A stretch of 64,000 bases of DNA from JBBDYH01 sp040901795 (GTDB taxonomy: Bacteria > Planctomycetota > Planctomycetia > Pirellulales > JALHPA01): positions 1-64,000 of the forward strand of contig JBBDYH010000136.1 in the NCBI GenBank assembly GCA_040901795.1. Reading direction: 5' to 3'. Position numbers and translations under genes: made by a program. The notes beneath the pieces were generated by a model that was not told where the DNA came from, did not search any database, and saw only the letters and a program-made list of their open reading frames with translations. Shown here in pieces: positions 51,856 to 63,397 of this stretch (position 1 is the first letter of the stretch; each line of letters opens with the position of its first letter).

Positions 51856-52752
51856 TTACCGCGTTCGATGTAGCACCCCGCTCATCAGCAACAGCACCGC
51901 CAGCAATAACGCCGCCGACTTCACCGCCGTTGGCCGCGAGTCATCGCCGAGTGCCGCCGCCAAAAGGTGCTGAAGGAGGAGCACCATGCAGATAATCGCC
52001 GTCCCAAACAGCACCGTGCTCGCCATGTCCCCGCCGAGCAACTGCGACCGAGCGCCGGCGGGCGACACCAGCAATAGCCACACGCCAACCGGCAACTGCA
52101 GCACGCTCGCTGTCAGCGCCACGCGCGCGGCGAACACCGCCATCCAACCGCTCGACGCGTCCCCTCGTGTCGCCAGTAACATCAGCGCTACGCCCGTCGT
52201 TGCCAGCGACGAAAGCCAGTGATGCGCCACCCGCGCCAGCGTCTCTGCGTCGGTGAACAGCTCCACATACAGCGACCGGTCGAGTGTTTCGCCGGCCAAC
52301 TCGGGGCGCGAGCTCATGAGCGACAACATCGTGAACAGCGGCGGGAAGTGATACAGCAGGTTGGTCGCCGCCAAGATAGCCAGCAGCCGATGCCACCATC
52401 GCCGTCCGCCGACGCGCTCCCATAACACCACATACGGAATCATGCACACGAAATAAAACACCACCTCGCCACCGAAAAACCACCACCGATACCTAGGGAC
52501 GCGCGCGAGCGCCGACCAATACGCGCGGTCGGCGTACCACAGTATCGCCAACAGCACGCCGCCGATTGTGATGCCCACCACAAATCCAATCAGCGACCAA
52601 ACCGCAAACCGCCGCGCCACCCGCTGCGCCGCAACATCGCCGCGCCGCCTTCCCCTCCACTCCGCCGCCACGCAATACAATGGCCCCGCCGCCGCCACAT
52701 TGACCGCGACCAGGTGCAACGTGAATGCGACTACAAGCAATAACTCAAGCAT
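51856..52752 (-). CDS. Multi-pass membrane hypothetical protein
   Basis: This 298-residue protein has about eight hydrophobic spans, for example LLLVVAFTLHLVAVNVAAAG (about residues 4-23), FAVWSLIGFVVGITIGGVLL (about 49-68), VVFYFVCMIPYVVLWE, VALTASVLQLPVGVWLLLV and SAALLLAVLLLMSGVLH. The first span with its conserved His and the pattern LQLPVGVWLLL recall cytochrome bd-like or related quinol-oxidase membrane proteins, but I cannot claim that family. It converges with the gene at 50367. Confidence 0.6.
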   Translation of the reverse strand: MLELLLVVAFTLHLVAVNVAAAGPLYCVAAEWRGRRRGDVAAQRVARRFAVWSLIGFVVGITIGGVLLAILWYADRAYWSALARVPRYRWWFFGGEVVFYFVCMIPYVVLWERVGGRRWWHRLLAILAATNLLYHFPPLFTMLSLMSSRPELAGETLDRSLYVELFTDAETLARVAHHWLSSLATTGVALMLLATRGDASSGWMAVFAARVALTASVLQLPVGVWLLLVSPAGARSQLLGGDMASTVLFGTAIICMVLLLQHLLAAALGDDSRPTAVKSAALLLAVLLLMSGVLHRTR

Positions 52753-53204
52753 TTTGGCGTGCGGTGACTCGTCAACAACCCTATCAAGCTAGCATATCAG
52801 TTCTGGCACACTCAATGTAAACCGCACACTCCGTGTCCGGAACGGCACACGGAGTGTATCTGCTACAGCGGATGGCATGCGGAGTACAAGCTCTTGTCTT
52901 TGCGGCGCCGCCACCCCACAATGATCCCGGCTCCTTCACAGCGCGCTTGCTTCTCGAGATTGCTAATGCGTTCGGCGTTTGAACACAATCCGGCTACCGA
53001 GCACACGCGCTACCTGCTGCTGTTCATTAGCAACGGCGGCGGTCTCTGAACTTCCGCCCGCCTGGTTCTGGTGGTGAGCCCATCCGGGCTCTGCTTCTTG
53101 GCAATTTCGCCGCCGTCCAACGCCACTGACCCGCCGCGGCGGGTCAGTGCCGCCTACGCCGTCGCTGTGTCTTTCGCGTTCTTCTCTCGTTCACAGGTGA
53201 CGCC
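52753..53204. other. Intergenic region with palindrome
   Basis: No gene is seen. CACTGACCCGCCG/CGGCGGGTCAGTG at 53124-53149 is a 13-bp perfect palindrome with the same core as that at 932-955. A weak repeat of CACACTCCGTG/CACGGAGTG lies at about 52828-52856. Confidence 0.5.
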
Positions 53205-53534
53205 ATGAACGTCGTAAAAAACACTTCGGTCCTCGCAGTGCTCGGCCGCGCGTTCTGGGTCATGTTCGGCCCGCTGTTGCTCACCGCCTCGGGTTTGATG
53301 ATCTTGTTCAGAGTTGGAACCGGCTGGCGGACCGGCGCGGACATTACGTACCTGGCTACGCTGGTTCTCATGGTCCTTGCTCGCTGGGCCGAATTTTCCG
53401 GGGGCGAGCCGCAGACCTCCACCGGTGAACCGTCCACGATCCAACACTTTCGCCGCTTTTCGGCGGCGGTGCTGATTGGTGGGTTGGCGTTCTATATATT
53501 GGCAAACTTGCTGAGCAACTACGTACTGGGTTGA
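53205..53534 (+). CDS. Small membrane hypothetical protein
   Basis: This 109-residue protein begins MNVVKNTSVLAVLGRAFWVM. It has three probable spans: WVMFGPLLLTASGLMILF (about 18-35), ITYLATLVLMVLARW (about 47-61) and AAVLIGGLAFYILANLLSNY (about 86-105), with a polar loop between the second and third. The ATG follows GTGACGCC, a weak ribosome site. Family unknown. Confidence 0.6.
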   Translation: MNVVKNTSVLAVLGRAFWVMFGPLLLTASGLMILFRVGTGWRTGADITYLATLVLMVLARWAEFSGGEPQTSTGEPSTIQHFRRFSAAVLIGGLAFYILANLLSNYVLG

Positions 53535-53542
53535 GCATTTGA

Positions 53543-53652
53543 TGTGCGATGACTCGTCATCGCTTTGGATTTCAATGTGTTCCGATAAGGCGATGACGTT
53601 CTCCTTTCAAGCGTGGTTGGAAATCCAAAGCGGCGATAAATCGCCGCACTCC
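53543..53652. repeat. REPIN-like element: two inverted hairpins
   Basis: GCGATGA-CTCG-TCATCGC followed by TTTGGATTTC at the left, and GGAAATCCAAA followed by GCGGCGA-TAAA-TCGCCGC at the right, in mirror orientation with about 50 bp between. Same family as 33568-33672. It ends 15 bp before the nhaA start, so it may affect its translation. Confidence 0.78.
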
Positions 53653-53666
53653 AAAAAGAGCTCGTG

Positions 53667-55010
53667 ATGAAAACGGAAGGCAACGCGAGTCCGGAAGAGG
53701 AGCGCTCCGCGCTTGAGCGCTTGCCCAAGACACCCGTCCAGCGCCTGGTGCGTCCGTTTGTGCGCTTCCTGCACATCGAGTCGGCCAGCGGCATGGTGCT
53801 GTTGGTATGCACCGCCGTGGCGCTGTTTCTCGCCAATTCGCCTTGGGCCGCGGCGTATGACGAGTTCTGGCACATTCATTTAAGCATCGTTGTCGGCTCG
53901 TGGGAGCTGAATGAGTCCTTGGCCCACTGGGTCAACGACGCCTTGATGACGATCTTCTTCTTCGTCGTGGGTCTGGAGATCAAGCGCGAGCTCGTGGATG
54001 GCGAGCTGCGCGAACCGAAGAAAGCGGCGTTGCCAATCATGGCCGCCCTGGGCGGCATGATCGCGCCCGCCGCGATCTACTTGAGCTTTCAATTCGGCGA
54101 AGCGGGCGAATCCGGTTGGGGCATACCGATGGCCACCGATATCGCCTTCGTGGTCGGCTTTCTGGCACTCTTGGGCAAGCGGGCGCCACTGGGGCTGAAG
54201 ATTCTGCTGTTGGCATTGGCGATCGCCGACGACATCGGCGCAGTGCTGGTAATCGCGGTTTTCTATTCGTCCGAGATTGCATTGCTTCCATTGGCCTGCG
54301 CGGCAATTGGCTTCACGCTCATTTACTTCTGCAATCGCATCGGGGTCCGTACCGTGACTGTGTATGTGATCCTCGGCGCGGGCATTTGGCTGGGGTTTTT
54401 CTATTCGGGCGTCCATCCCACGGTGGCCGGCGTTATACTCGGTTTGATGACGCCGGGCAGCGCCTGGCTGGGTCAAACCGCGTTGCGTGAAGTAATTGCC
54501 GACGCCATCGACCGCCTCGACGGCGTGCGCGATCGGCCACACGCCGCCGAGCGGACGAAGCTGGTCGGCGAGCTGACCTCGACGGCGCAAGAATCCGTGT
54601 CGCCGCTGGAGCGCCTGGAAATCGCGCTGCACCCCTGGGTCGCATTCGCCATTATGCCGCTGTTTGCGTTGGCCAATGCTGGCGTGCAGATCGACCCGTC
54701 GGCCTTCGGCCAGCCGGTCGCGCTGGCGGTTGCCGCCGGGCTCATCCTGGGCAAACCGCTGGGGATCGTGACCTTCAGTTGGCTGGCGGTCCGCGCCGGT
54801 TGGGCGTCGCTGCCGGCGGGGGTCAACTGGCTTGTCATGGTCGGCGCGGGATGCCTGGCTGGCATCGGTTTCACGATGTCGCTATTCATCGCGGCCTTGG
54901 CGCTCAATGGGGAATTGCTGGATGCGGGAAAAATCGGCATCCTGGCGGGATCGGCGGTGAGTGCGGTCGCCGGCATGGGGCTGCTGATGTTCGCGTTGCC
55001 TCGGGAATAG
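53667..55010 (+). CDS. nhaA: Na+/H+ antiporter NhaA
   Basis: This 447-residue protein is a typical NhaA. It has FLHIESASGMVLLVCTAVAL, then VNDALMTIFFFVVGLEIKRELVDGEL, GIPMATDIAFVVGFLALLG (the Asp that matches Asp133), ILLLALAIADDIGAVLVIAV (the Asp pair matching Asp163/164), then GVHPTVAGVILGLMTPG and LGKPLGIVTFSWLAVRAGWA. All ion-translocation residues are present. It exchanges external protons for internal Na+ across the inner membrane. The ATG at 53667 is used; a GTG one codon before is possible. The radical SAM gene begins 26 bp after its stop. Confidence 0.95.
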   Translation: MKTEGNASPEEERSALERLPKTPVQRLVRPFVRFLHIESASGMVLLVCTAVALFLANSPWAAAYDEFWHIHLSIVVGSWELNESLAHWVNDALMTIFFFVVGLEIKRELVDGELREPKKAALPIMAALGGMIAPAAIYLSFQFGEAGESGWGIPMATDIAFVVGFLALLGKRAPLGLKILLLALAIADDIGAVLVIAVFYSSEIALLPLACAAIGFTLIYFCNRIGVRTVTVYVILGAGIWLGFFYSGVHPTVAGVILGLMTPGSAWLGQTALREVIADAIDRLDGVRDRPHAAERTKLVGELTSTAQESVSPLERLEIALHPWVAFAIMPLFALANAGVQIDPSAFGQPVALAVAAGLILGKPLGIVTFSWLAVRAGWASLPAGVNWLVMVGAGCLAGIGFTMSLFIAALALNGELLDAGKIGILAGSAVSAVAGMGLLMFALPRE

Positions 55011-55035
55011 GATGCATATCACGTATAATGGCAGC

Positions 55036-55929
55036 ATGGCATCTGCTCCGTCGCCGCACGACATCGTCCCCCTTCACGCGCAGCACGAACGCTCGTTCGA
55101 GACTAACCGGTTCGTCTATCCGGTGCTCAGCCGCCGGTCGGGGGGCATCTCAATTGGCGTGAACCTGAATCCTGACAAGATCTGCAACTTCGATTGCATC
55201 TATTGTCAGGTCGATCGCACGACACAAAGCGAGACGACGTTTGTCGAAACAGACGCGCTGTTCCGCGAACTAGACGAGATGCTCACGCTTGTGCAGACGG
55301 GCGAAATCTACCACACGGAAAAATTCCGGGACACGCCTGAGCCTCTCCGCCGGCTAAACGACATCGCCTTCTCCGGCGACGGCGAGCCGACGACTTACCG
55401 CAACTTCGACGAGATCATCGCCCGCGCGGCCGAGTTGAAGCGCCGACGCGGGCTCGACGACGTGAAGCTCGTGCTGATCACCAATGCCAGCATGTTCCAG
55501 CGGCCGCACGTGCGGCGCGGTCTGGCGATTCTCGACGACAACCACGGCGAAATCTGGGCCAAGCTCGAAGCAGGGACTGCAGAGTATTTCCAGCTTGTCG
55601 ATCGCACGCCGATCCCGTTCCAACAGATTCTCGACAACATCACCGACGCCGCCCGCTTGCGACCGATTGTGATCCAGGCGCTCTTCATGCGCGTCCACGG
55701 CGAGCCGCCGCCGCTGGAGGAATTGCACGCGTTCTGCGACCGGCTGAATGAAATCGTCCTGGCGGGAGGAAGCATCAAACTTGTGCAGATTTATACGATT
55801 GCCCGGCGGACGACTGAGAGCTACGTGGCCCCCCTGGCAAACGACGAAGTCGAGCACATCGCCCGACTCGTCCGCGAGCAAACCAGGCTCTCCGTGGCGA
55901 CGTTCTATGGCCTCGGAGAGCCATCGTAA
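55036..55929 (+). CDS. Radical SAM family protein
   Basis: This 297-residue protein has the CxxxCxxC iron-sulfur motif in KICNFDCIYCQVDR (about residues 52-65), then IAFSGDGEPTTYRNFDEII (the glycine-rich SAM segment) and VKLVLITNASMFQRPHV. These and GISIGVNLNPDKICNFDC recall radical SAM proteins of the wyosine-like/MoaA-related group with short lengths (about 300). Its substrate is unknown. The ATG at 55036 is preferred: TATAAT sits only 7 nt upstream (55023-55028), so if that is the promoter the mRNA would be nearly leaderless; the frame also runs back to 55012. It may instead be cotranscribed with nhaA. Confidence 0.85.
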   Translation: MASAPSPHDIVPLHAQHERSFETNRFVYPVLSRRSGGISIGVNLNPDKICNFDCIYCQVDRTTQSETTFVETDALFRELDEMLTLVQTGEIYHTEKFRDTPEPLRRLNDIAFSGDGEPTTYRNFDEIIARAAELKRRRGLDDVKLVLITNASMFQRPHVRRGLAILDDNHGEIWAKLEAGTAEYFQLVDRTPIPFQQILDNITDAARLRPIVIQALFMRVHGEPPPLEELHAFCDRLNEIVLAGGSIKLVQIYTIARRTTESYVAPLANDEVEHIARLVREQTRLSVATFYGLGEPS

Positions 55930-56010
55930 CAAAGTACGACGGCCTTCCAAGGCCGTCGCGTTTGAAGGGCGGCTTTGGAAAGCCGCCGTACGTCAGCTTG
56001 ACGCCCCAGC

Positions 56011-57153
56011 CTACTTTTTCCGCTGTCCAAAAGTCAAAGTCACCGGCTGACCCTCGAACTGGAGTTTTGACTTCAACTCAAAGCCACCATCCAGGGCGCG
56101 GTACTCAAATGGGCCCGTGCCAAAGGGATCCGTAATCTCCTTTAGCTTTTCCGGGCCATCCTGAGCCACCGCGATCGCCGCCAACAGCAGCGCCAATCGT
56201 GCCTGGTTTCGACGTTCCTTGGCAAGGACCTTGGTAAATTCAGGCAGCAAAACACCGGCCAGCGGATTGGCGGCGCTCGCCTTCAGTTTGAAATCGGGAT
56301 ACTGCGCATCAAACTCCTCCCTGGGCAATCCGATCATCTTTTCCAATTCGTCATAGCGCGGAAGGAGGCCTTCGGTCAGATTGATGGCTTCCTCGACGGT
56401 GCCTACTTGCTTTACGGCATCGGGAACGTCTGGTCCGAGCATTTGCCATAGTTCTCGCCACGAACCTTTCTTCGCTTGTTCGGCCTTTCTTAGTTCTCTG
56501 ATCACATATCCCGCCATCCACTTCTTCTCGATGGGGAGCGTTTGCTGGACTGTCGCTCTTTTCGGCAAACTTTCATACATTGTCAGGGCCTGAGGAAACG
56601 GCGCCTTCATCTGCGGCACATAGGGCGCCACGAGGTCGATCGCTGTGTCCTCGATCAAATAGCCGACCAGGATGCTGATCAGGATTGGGTCGCGGGCGAC
56701 ATGCCGCGCAAGCGCCATGATGCCCATCGCGTCATCGCGGAGGGCTCGTTTGTTGCCGCGCTCGAACTCGTACCGACCGTGCAAAGCGGCAAGGCGCGCA
56801 AGGTCGCGGGCTTTGGCCAGGTGAGGAAGCAGCAGGCTGACGCCATCGCTGTAATCCAGCCCCCAGTCGCAGCGGTTCTCTTTCGCGCCGCGGTATAAGT
56901 ACATCAGGCTGGTGCGCGGCCCGGCAACCAGTTTCTGCACGGCCGGGTCATCGAGCGAAACCGTGCTCCACTCTGCCAAAATCTTCTCCTGCTCTTTGTT
57001 CAAGGTCGGCATGTGCGCGAAGGCCTGCCAATACTGCAACGCGGCGTTTGCGGCGAGATCGGATTTGACGTCCGGCGCTTGTGCCGCTGCGATCGAAGTC
57101 CAGACCACCACGACAGGCAACAACAGCGCTTTTACTTTCGAGAATCGCATCAT
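56011..57153 (-). CDS. Exported hypothetical protein of the sigma operon
   Basis: This 380-residue protein begins MMRFSKVKALLLPVVVVWTS, with a signal peptide ending at about AAAQA. The mature part is helical: AALQYWQAFAHMPTLNKEQE, LLPHLAKARDLARLAALHGRYE, GIMALARHVARDPILISILVG, then REEFDAQYPDFKLKASAANP. I associate this with exported planctomycete proteins of unknown function. Its ATG overlaps the stop of the upstream membrane protein by 4 nt, so it is coupled to the sigma operon. Probably an effector or sensor of the ECF pathway. Confidence 0.7.
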   Translation of the reverse strand: MMRFSKVKALLLPVVVVWTSIAAAQAPDVKSDLAANAALQYWQAFAHMPTLNKEQEKILAEWSTVSLDDPAVQKLVAGPRTSLMYLYRGAKENRCDWGLDYSDGVSLLLPHLAKARDLARLAALHGRYEFERGNKRALRDDAMGIMALARHVARDPILISILVGYLIEDTAIDLVAPYVPQMKAPFPQALTMYESLPKRATVQQTLPIEKKWMAGYVIRELRKAEQAKKGSWRELWQMLGPDVPDAVKQVGTVEEAINLTEGLLPRYDELEKMIGLPREEFDAQYPDFKLKASAANPLAGVLLPEFTKVLAKERRNQARLALLLAAIAVAQDGPEKLKEITDPFGTGPFEYRALDGGFELKSKLQFEGQPVTLTFGQRKK

Positions 57154-57584
57154 AGTTCTCCATTTGAGGCGTAGAGTTCATCAGAACGCATGAAAGCCCG
57201 AATCTGCGCGCGCTCCGAATCGGGTGGCAATGTGCGAGCTGCGTGTTTGTCGAGCAACGCATGCAGTGCATTCGACGAGCGGGCCAGCGCGCGGCGGTAC
57301 ACCTGGACCGTAGGCTTTGCGTCCCCATTTGCCACAACTGGCGCGAACGGCTGGATCTCGATCGGTCCGGGCTCGAAGCCCTGGTCGTTCCGCCAGCCCA
57401 GCAGCACGGCCGCCAGACAGGCCGCCGCCAACCCGCCGGCAAGCGCAGCGCTCCAAGGCCGCGCTGGCCGGATCGTTTGCGTTTCCGCCAGGCACTCGGC
57501 CACGCGCCATTTGAGTCCGGGCGAAACCTCGCATGGTCGTAACTCTCCGAGTTCCGCCTCGAGCGAATCATAGGGCTGGTTCAT
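57150..57584 (-). CDS. Small single-span membrane protein, anti-sigma candidate
   Basis: This 144-residue protein begins MNQPYDSLEAELGELRPCEV, followed by a polar N-region (about 1-45), a membrane span (AALAGGLAAACLAAVLLG, about 46-64) and an outer tail with DSERAQIRAFMRSDELYAS. It overlaps the sigma gene by 4 nt upstream and the exported-protein gene by 4 nt downstream. A short gene right after an ECF sigma with one span is the usual place and shape of an anti-sigma factor, but no zinc-binding motif of the classical type is seen. Confidence 0.65.
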   Translation of the reverse strand: MNQPYDSLEAELGELRPCEVSPGLKWRVAECLAETQTIRPARPWSAALAGGLAAACLAAVLLGWRNDQGFEPGPIEIQPFAPVVANGDAKPTVQVYRRALARSSNALHALLDKHAARTLPPDSERAQIRAFMRSDELYASNGEL

Positions 57585-58078
57585 GGGATCGTCTCCTCGG
57601 CAAGCTCCTCGTGCAGCCTGGCCAATGCATATCGGTAGCGCGAGGCGGCGGTATCGATCGAGATCGCCAGCGCCTCGGCGATTTGGCTGAACGTCAGCCC
57701 GCCCCAAATCCTCAGCACCAGCACCTCCCGCTGCTTTTCCGGCAAGTTGAGCAACGCGGCCTCGACCGCGATGCGACGTTCGTCTTGTTCGATCGGCCCG
57801 GCAAACAGCCTTTCGGCTTCCGGCCGAGCCGATGCTTCTTCCCGCTTCGAGCGTCGTTTACCGGCGCGTTGCCAGTCCAACCCGCAGTGCTTAACGCAGG
57901 CATAGAGGTACGCGACCGGTTCGGCGACTCGATGCCGCGATCGCCAGAAGCGAACGAATGCTTCCTGGACCACGTCCTCGGCGTCGTTGTGGCTGGCAAC
58001 CCATTGCCGCGCGAGCAGCACCAAGGCGGCGCCGTGCTCGTCGAGCCAAAGCTTCCACGGATCGGAATCGCCCACCAT
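57581..58078 (-). CDS. ECF sigma factor
   Basis: This 165-residue protein has sigma region 2 (SHNDAEDVVQEAFVRFWRSRHR with the following VAYLYACVKHCGLDWQR) and region 4 (LPEKQREVLVLRIWGGLTFSQIAEAL, then DTAASRYRYALARL). It directs RNA polymerase to a small regulon, probably including its own operon. The ATG at 58078 gives the usual length. Its stop overlaps the membrane-protein start by 4 nt. The region 58079-58220 contains only the promoter space and the stop of the convergent-direction DUF1501 neighbour; no boxes could be set. Confidence 0.9.
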   Translation of the reverse strand: MVGDSDPWKLWLDEHGAALVLLARQWVASHNDAEDVVQEAFVRFWRSRHRVAEPVAYLYACVKHCGLDWQRAGKRRSKREEASARPEAERLFAGPIEQDERRIAVEAALLNLPEKQREVLVLRIWGGLTFSQIAEALAISIDTAASRYRYALARLHEELAEETIP

Positions 58079-58220
58079 GGGTCACTCCCGCAACATCGAG
58101 CAGCGTTGAAGCGCGCTGCTATAAGAAAGACGCCGCCCGGCAGTGATTTTGTTTAAAGGCGGCCGAGAAAACAGGAAGACCTTCACGCCGCCGGCACCAT
58201 TGACAACCACCCGCCGCCGT

Positions 58221-59576
58221 TCAACCGATAATCTCGCGGATGATGCGGCCGTGGACGTCGGTGAGGCGGAAGTCGCGGCCGGCGTGGCGGAAGGTGAGGC
58301 GCTCGTGGTTAATGCCGAGTTGGTGCAGGATCGTGGCGTGCAGGTCGTGCACTTCGACCGGCGTTGTCACCGGATACTTGCCGATCTCGTCGGTGGCGCC
58401 GTGGATGTGACCCGCACGGAATCCGCCGCCGGCCAGCCAGATGCTGAAGCAATCGCGATGGTGACCGCGGCCGTTCTTCCCCTCGCGCGTGGGCGAGCGT
58501 CCGAATTCGGTGGCCCAGACGACGATCGTCTCGTCGAGCATGCCGCGCTGCTTGAGGTCGGTGATCAGCGCCGCCATCGGCTGATCGACGTTGTAGGCCA
58601 AATCGGCGTGCTCTTTCATGTCGCCGTGCGAGTCCCAGTTGGGGCGCGAGCCGGTATCAACCAGCTCGATGAAACGAACGCCCCGCTCGGCCAGGCGGCG
58701 CGCCACCAGGCACTGCCAGGCAAAGTCGGCCCCGGCTCCCTTGGTTTTGCGATCGAGCCCGTACAGCCGCCGGACATGTTCGGGTTCGCGATTGAGGTCG
58801 AACGCCTCGGGCGCCGCTTGCTGCATCTGGAAGGCGGTCTCGAACGACTTGATACGTGCGGCCAAGGCGCTGTCGTGGCTGCGCTGGCTATAGTGCTGTT
58901 GATTGAGCTTATCGACCAGGCTGAACTCGAGCCCCTGCAACGAACCGCTGCCGCCGGGGGCCCGCAGGTTGGCGATCGGATTGTCGCCGGGGAGCACGCG
59001 GGTGCCCTGATGCACGGCGGGCAAAAAGTCGCTGGCGTAAACCTGCGTGCCGCCGTAGGGAAGGTGCGGCGCGATGACGATGAAGCTCGGCAGGTTCTGA
59101 TTGAACGTGCCCAGGCCATAACTGATCCACGACCCCATGCTCGGCCGGGCGAACGTCGGCGACCCGGTGTGCATGCCGAGCGTCGCTTCGGAATGATCGA
59201 AGTGCGAGGCCTTCATCGAGCGAATCAGACAGATCTCGTGCATCACGTCGCGGAGATGCGGAAAGATCTCGCTGACTTCGGCGCCGCAGTGCTTGTTCGC
59301 CTGCGCGCCGAAGAGGTTGCCCACGTATTTATCCGACCCGCTGCCGTCGCGCCCCTTGGCGGTCAGCTTGGGATCGAACGTGTCGATGTGCGAGACGCCG
59401 CCAGTGGCGTAGATGAAGATGACCGTCTTGGCTCGCGCCTTTCGATGCGGCGGGCGCGGCGAAAGTGGGTCTTGCTCGTCGGCGGCCAGCAGCTCCGTGA
59501 GCAAACCCGGCATCAACAGCGAGCCGCCGACCATGGAGCGGATCAGCGTGCGGCGGGTCAATTTAGATTCGTTCAT
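58221..59576 (-). CDS. DUF1501 family protein
   Basis: This 451-residue protein has a twin-arginine-like leader, LTRRTLIRSMVGGSLLMPGL (about residues 6-25). DUF1501 blocks follow: VIFIYATGGVSHIDTFDPK, SEIFPHLRDVMHEICLIRSM, HTGSPTFARPSMGSWISYGL, RGVRFIELVDTGSRPNWDSH and VWATEFGRSPTREGKNGRGHH. It pairs with the PSD1 gene just upstream on the same strand (94 bp), the standard planctomycete DUF1501/PSD1 module. Exported, and presumed to act together with the cytochrome-like partner. Substrate unknown. Confidence 0.92.
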   Translation of the reverse strand: MNESKLTRRTLIRSMVGGSLLMPGLLTELLAADEQDPLSPRPPHRKARAKTVIFIYATGGVSHIDTFDPKLTAKGRDGSGSDKYVGNLFGAQANKHCGAEVSEIFPHLRDVMHEICLIRSMKASHFDHSEATLGMHTGSPTFARPSMGSWISYGLGTFNQNLPSFIVIAPHLPYGGTQVYASDFLPAVHQGTRVLPGDNPIANLRAPGGSGSLQGLEFSLVDKLNQQHYSQRSHDSALAARIKSFETAFQMQQAAPEAFDLNREPEHVRRLYGLDRKTKGAGADFAWQCLVARRLAERGVRFIELVDTGSRPNWDSHGDMKEHADLAYNVDQPMAALITDLKQRGMLDETIVVWATEFGRSPTREGKNGRGHHRDCFSIWLAGGGFRAGHIHGATDEIGKYPVTTPVEVHDLHATILHQLGINHERLTFRHAGRDFRLTDVHGRIIREIIG

Positions 59577-59670
59577 GGTCTATACGCGATCGGGCGGTAT
59601 TAAGTCGTAATCCGACGCGTAAGCGAGGGGGGATCGGTTAGTCCCTCGCTCACGCATCGGGTTACTGGAT

Positions 59671-62175
<2,505 letters not shown>

Positions 62176-62575
62176 TCCAGCAGGAATAACCCCTGACTCT
62201 ACCCCCGGCGGAATAAGCTTGCAACCGCCGCAGGGCCAGCATGTTAGCCGGGCTTAAGGCCCGCGACTCCACAGTCCGGCGGCGCAACGCTGGGTGCTTC
62301 CGGGCTGAAGGCCCCGAACTCGAAAGCCCACTGGGTCAAGAGCCCACGGCACACATCCAAAGGCCCAACGGGCCGTAACTCATCGCCCTGCGCCTGTCAT
62401 CCTGAGCAAAGCGAAGGACACCCCATGCGCCAACGGCGTTGCACTCCAAAGCCCAGGGTCGTGGCGATTCCGCCGCGCACCCTGGGTATCGAACCAAAAA
62501 AACCGAGTTGAACTCCAACGGAGTTCCACACTTGGGTCAGCGCGCATGGCGCTTCAAGCGTTCTTGGATGCCTAT

Positions 62576-62610
62576 CCCCAAGGCCCATCGCAGCCGCTTG
62601 GGGACTTTTT
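62576..62610 (+). terminator. Possible intrinsic terminator
   Basis: CCCCAAG (62576-62582) pairs with CTTGGGG (62597-62603), followed by ACTTTTT. No confident gene ends just before it, so its use is unclear. Confidence 0.4.
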
Positions 62611-62799
62611 GGCGCTGTTGCAAAAGAAAAACGCATAGGGGGGTCAAGCGCCAGAAAGTCGGGCTGATCAAGGGGATCGAATCGGCGGAAGCGCTTGAAG
62701 CGCTTGCAGTTGCATGTTCGGCGGTGCAGGCGAATTACCGGACTTATCGGCGTTTGGTGGCCGGGTTCAAATTTCCAAAGATCGAGCTGTTCGCCGAGT

Positions 62800-62850
62800 G
62801 TAGTCATCACGCTCCGCGTGATGAATCCTCTCGCGGAGCGAGAGGTCTAC
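62800..62850. repeat. REP-like double hairpin
   Basis: CATCACGC-TCC-GCGTGATG and CCTCTCGC-GGA-GCGAGAGG between GTAG and CTAC. It has the same layout as 3341-3391, with the arms' sequences partly exchanged, and as 47240-47318. Confidence 0.78.
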
Positions 62851-63397
62851 GGTAGTCGAACGTCCCATGCGGGTATGCATGCGAATTACGGAGTGATGAC
62901 CGGCGGGTTAGCGGGAGTGAAGGAACAAATGGAGCACATAGCAGGTAACGGATGCAGATGGTTTGGCAATTGAACGAAGGACCAAAGGAGGAGGCGCAAA
63001 TGCACAACCACGCCGCGGCGGGGAGGCGAAGCGGGCACCTCATGATCGTCATAGTGTACCAGATTACATGTATCATGCCAAGCCCTAAAATTGGGCCACT
63101 CGGGGAAAAAGAAGGTGAGGAGTGGGGTGAGGAATCTGGGACTGCGGATAGCCCGGGCCGCTCGATCGACTCTCGGAGGTCGCACCTATGTGAGAAAGGT
63201 GCTGGGCAAAAACCGGTATTGGGGTGCGCATGCTCGTAAGCCGGTGTATAATCGCGTTCTTCCCTCTCGCAGGAGGCGAGGCTCTTCGCTTTTCGTCTAC
63301 GGCGGCAGCAGGGCGGCTGATCTTCCCAGGCACCGAGCGCCTCTGGGCCGGGTCGGCAGCGTTTTGGCCCTTCGTTCGTTCAGCCGTTTTTTCACGC

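Larger units (their letters stand above)
62176..63397. other. 1.2-kb region with repeats and no confident gene
   Basis: The left part (62220-62520) carries palindromic repeats such as GGCCC-AAC-GGGCC and GGGCTTAAGGCCC. Around 62560-62800 a plus-strand frame reads ESAEALEALAVACSAVQANY, perhaps a decayed gene, since no good start or family is seen. A TATAAT lies at 63247-63252 with no good -35 and could serve the gene at 63398. Nothing else is recognised. Confidence 0.5.

Noticed and set aside
62439..62855. 138-codon plus-strand frame
   Set aside because: It begins in palindromic repeat DNA, crosses a terminator-like hairpin and ends in a REP element; no family and no ribosome site, so at most a decayed gene.
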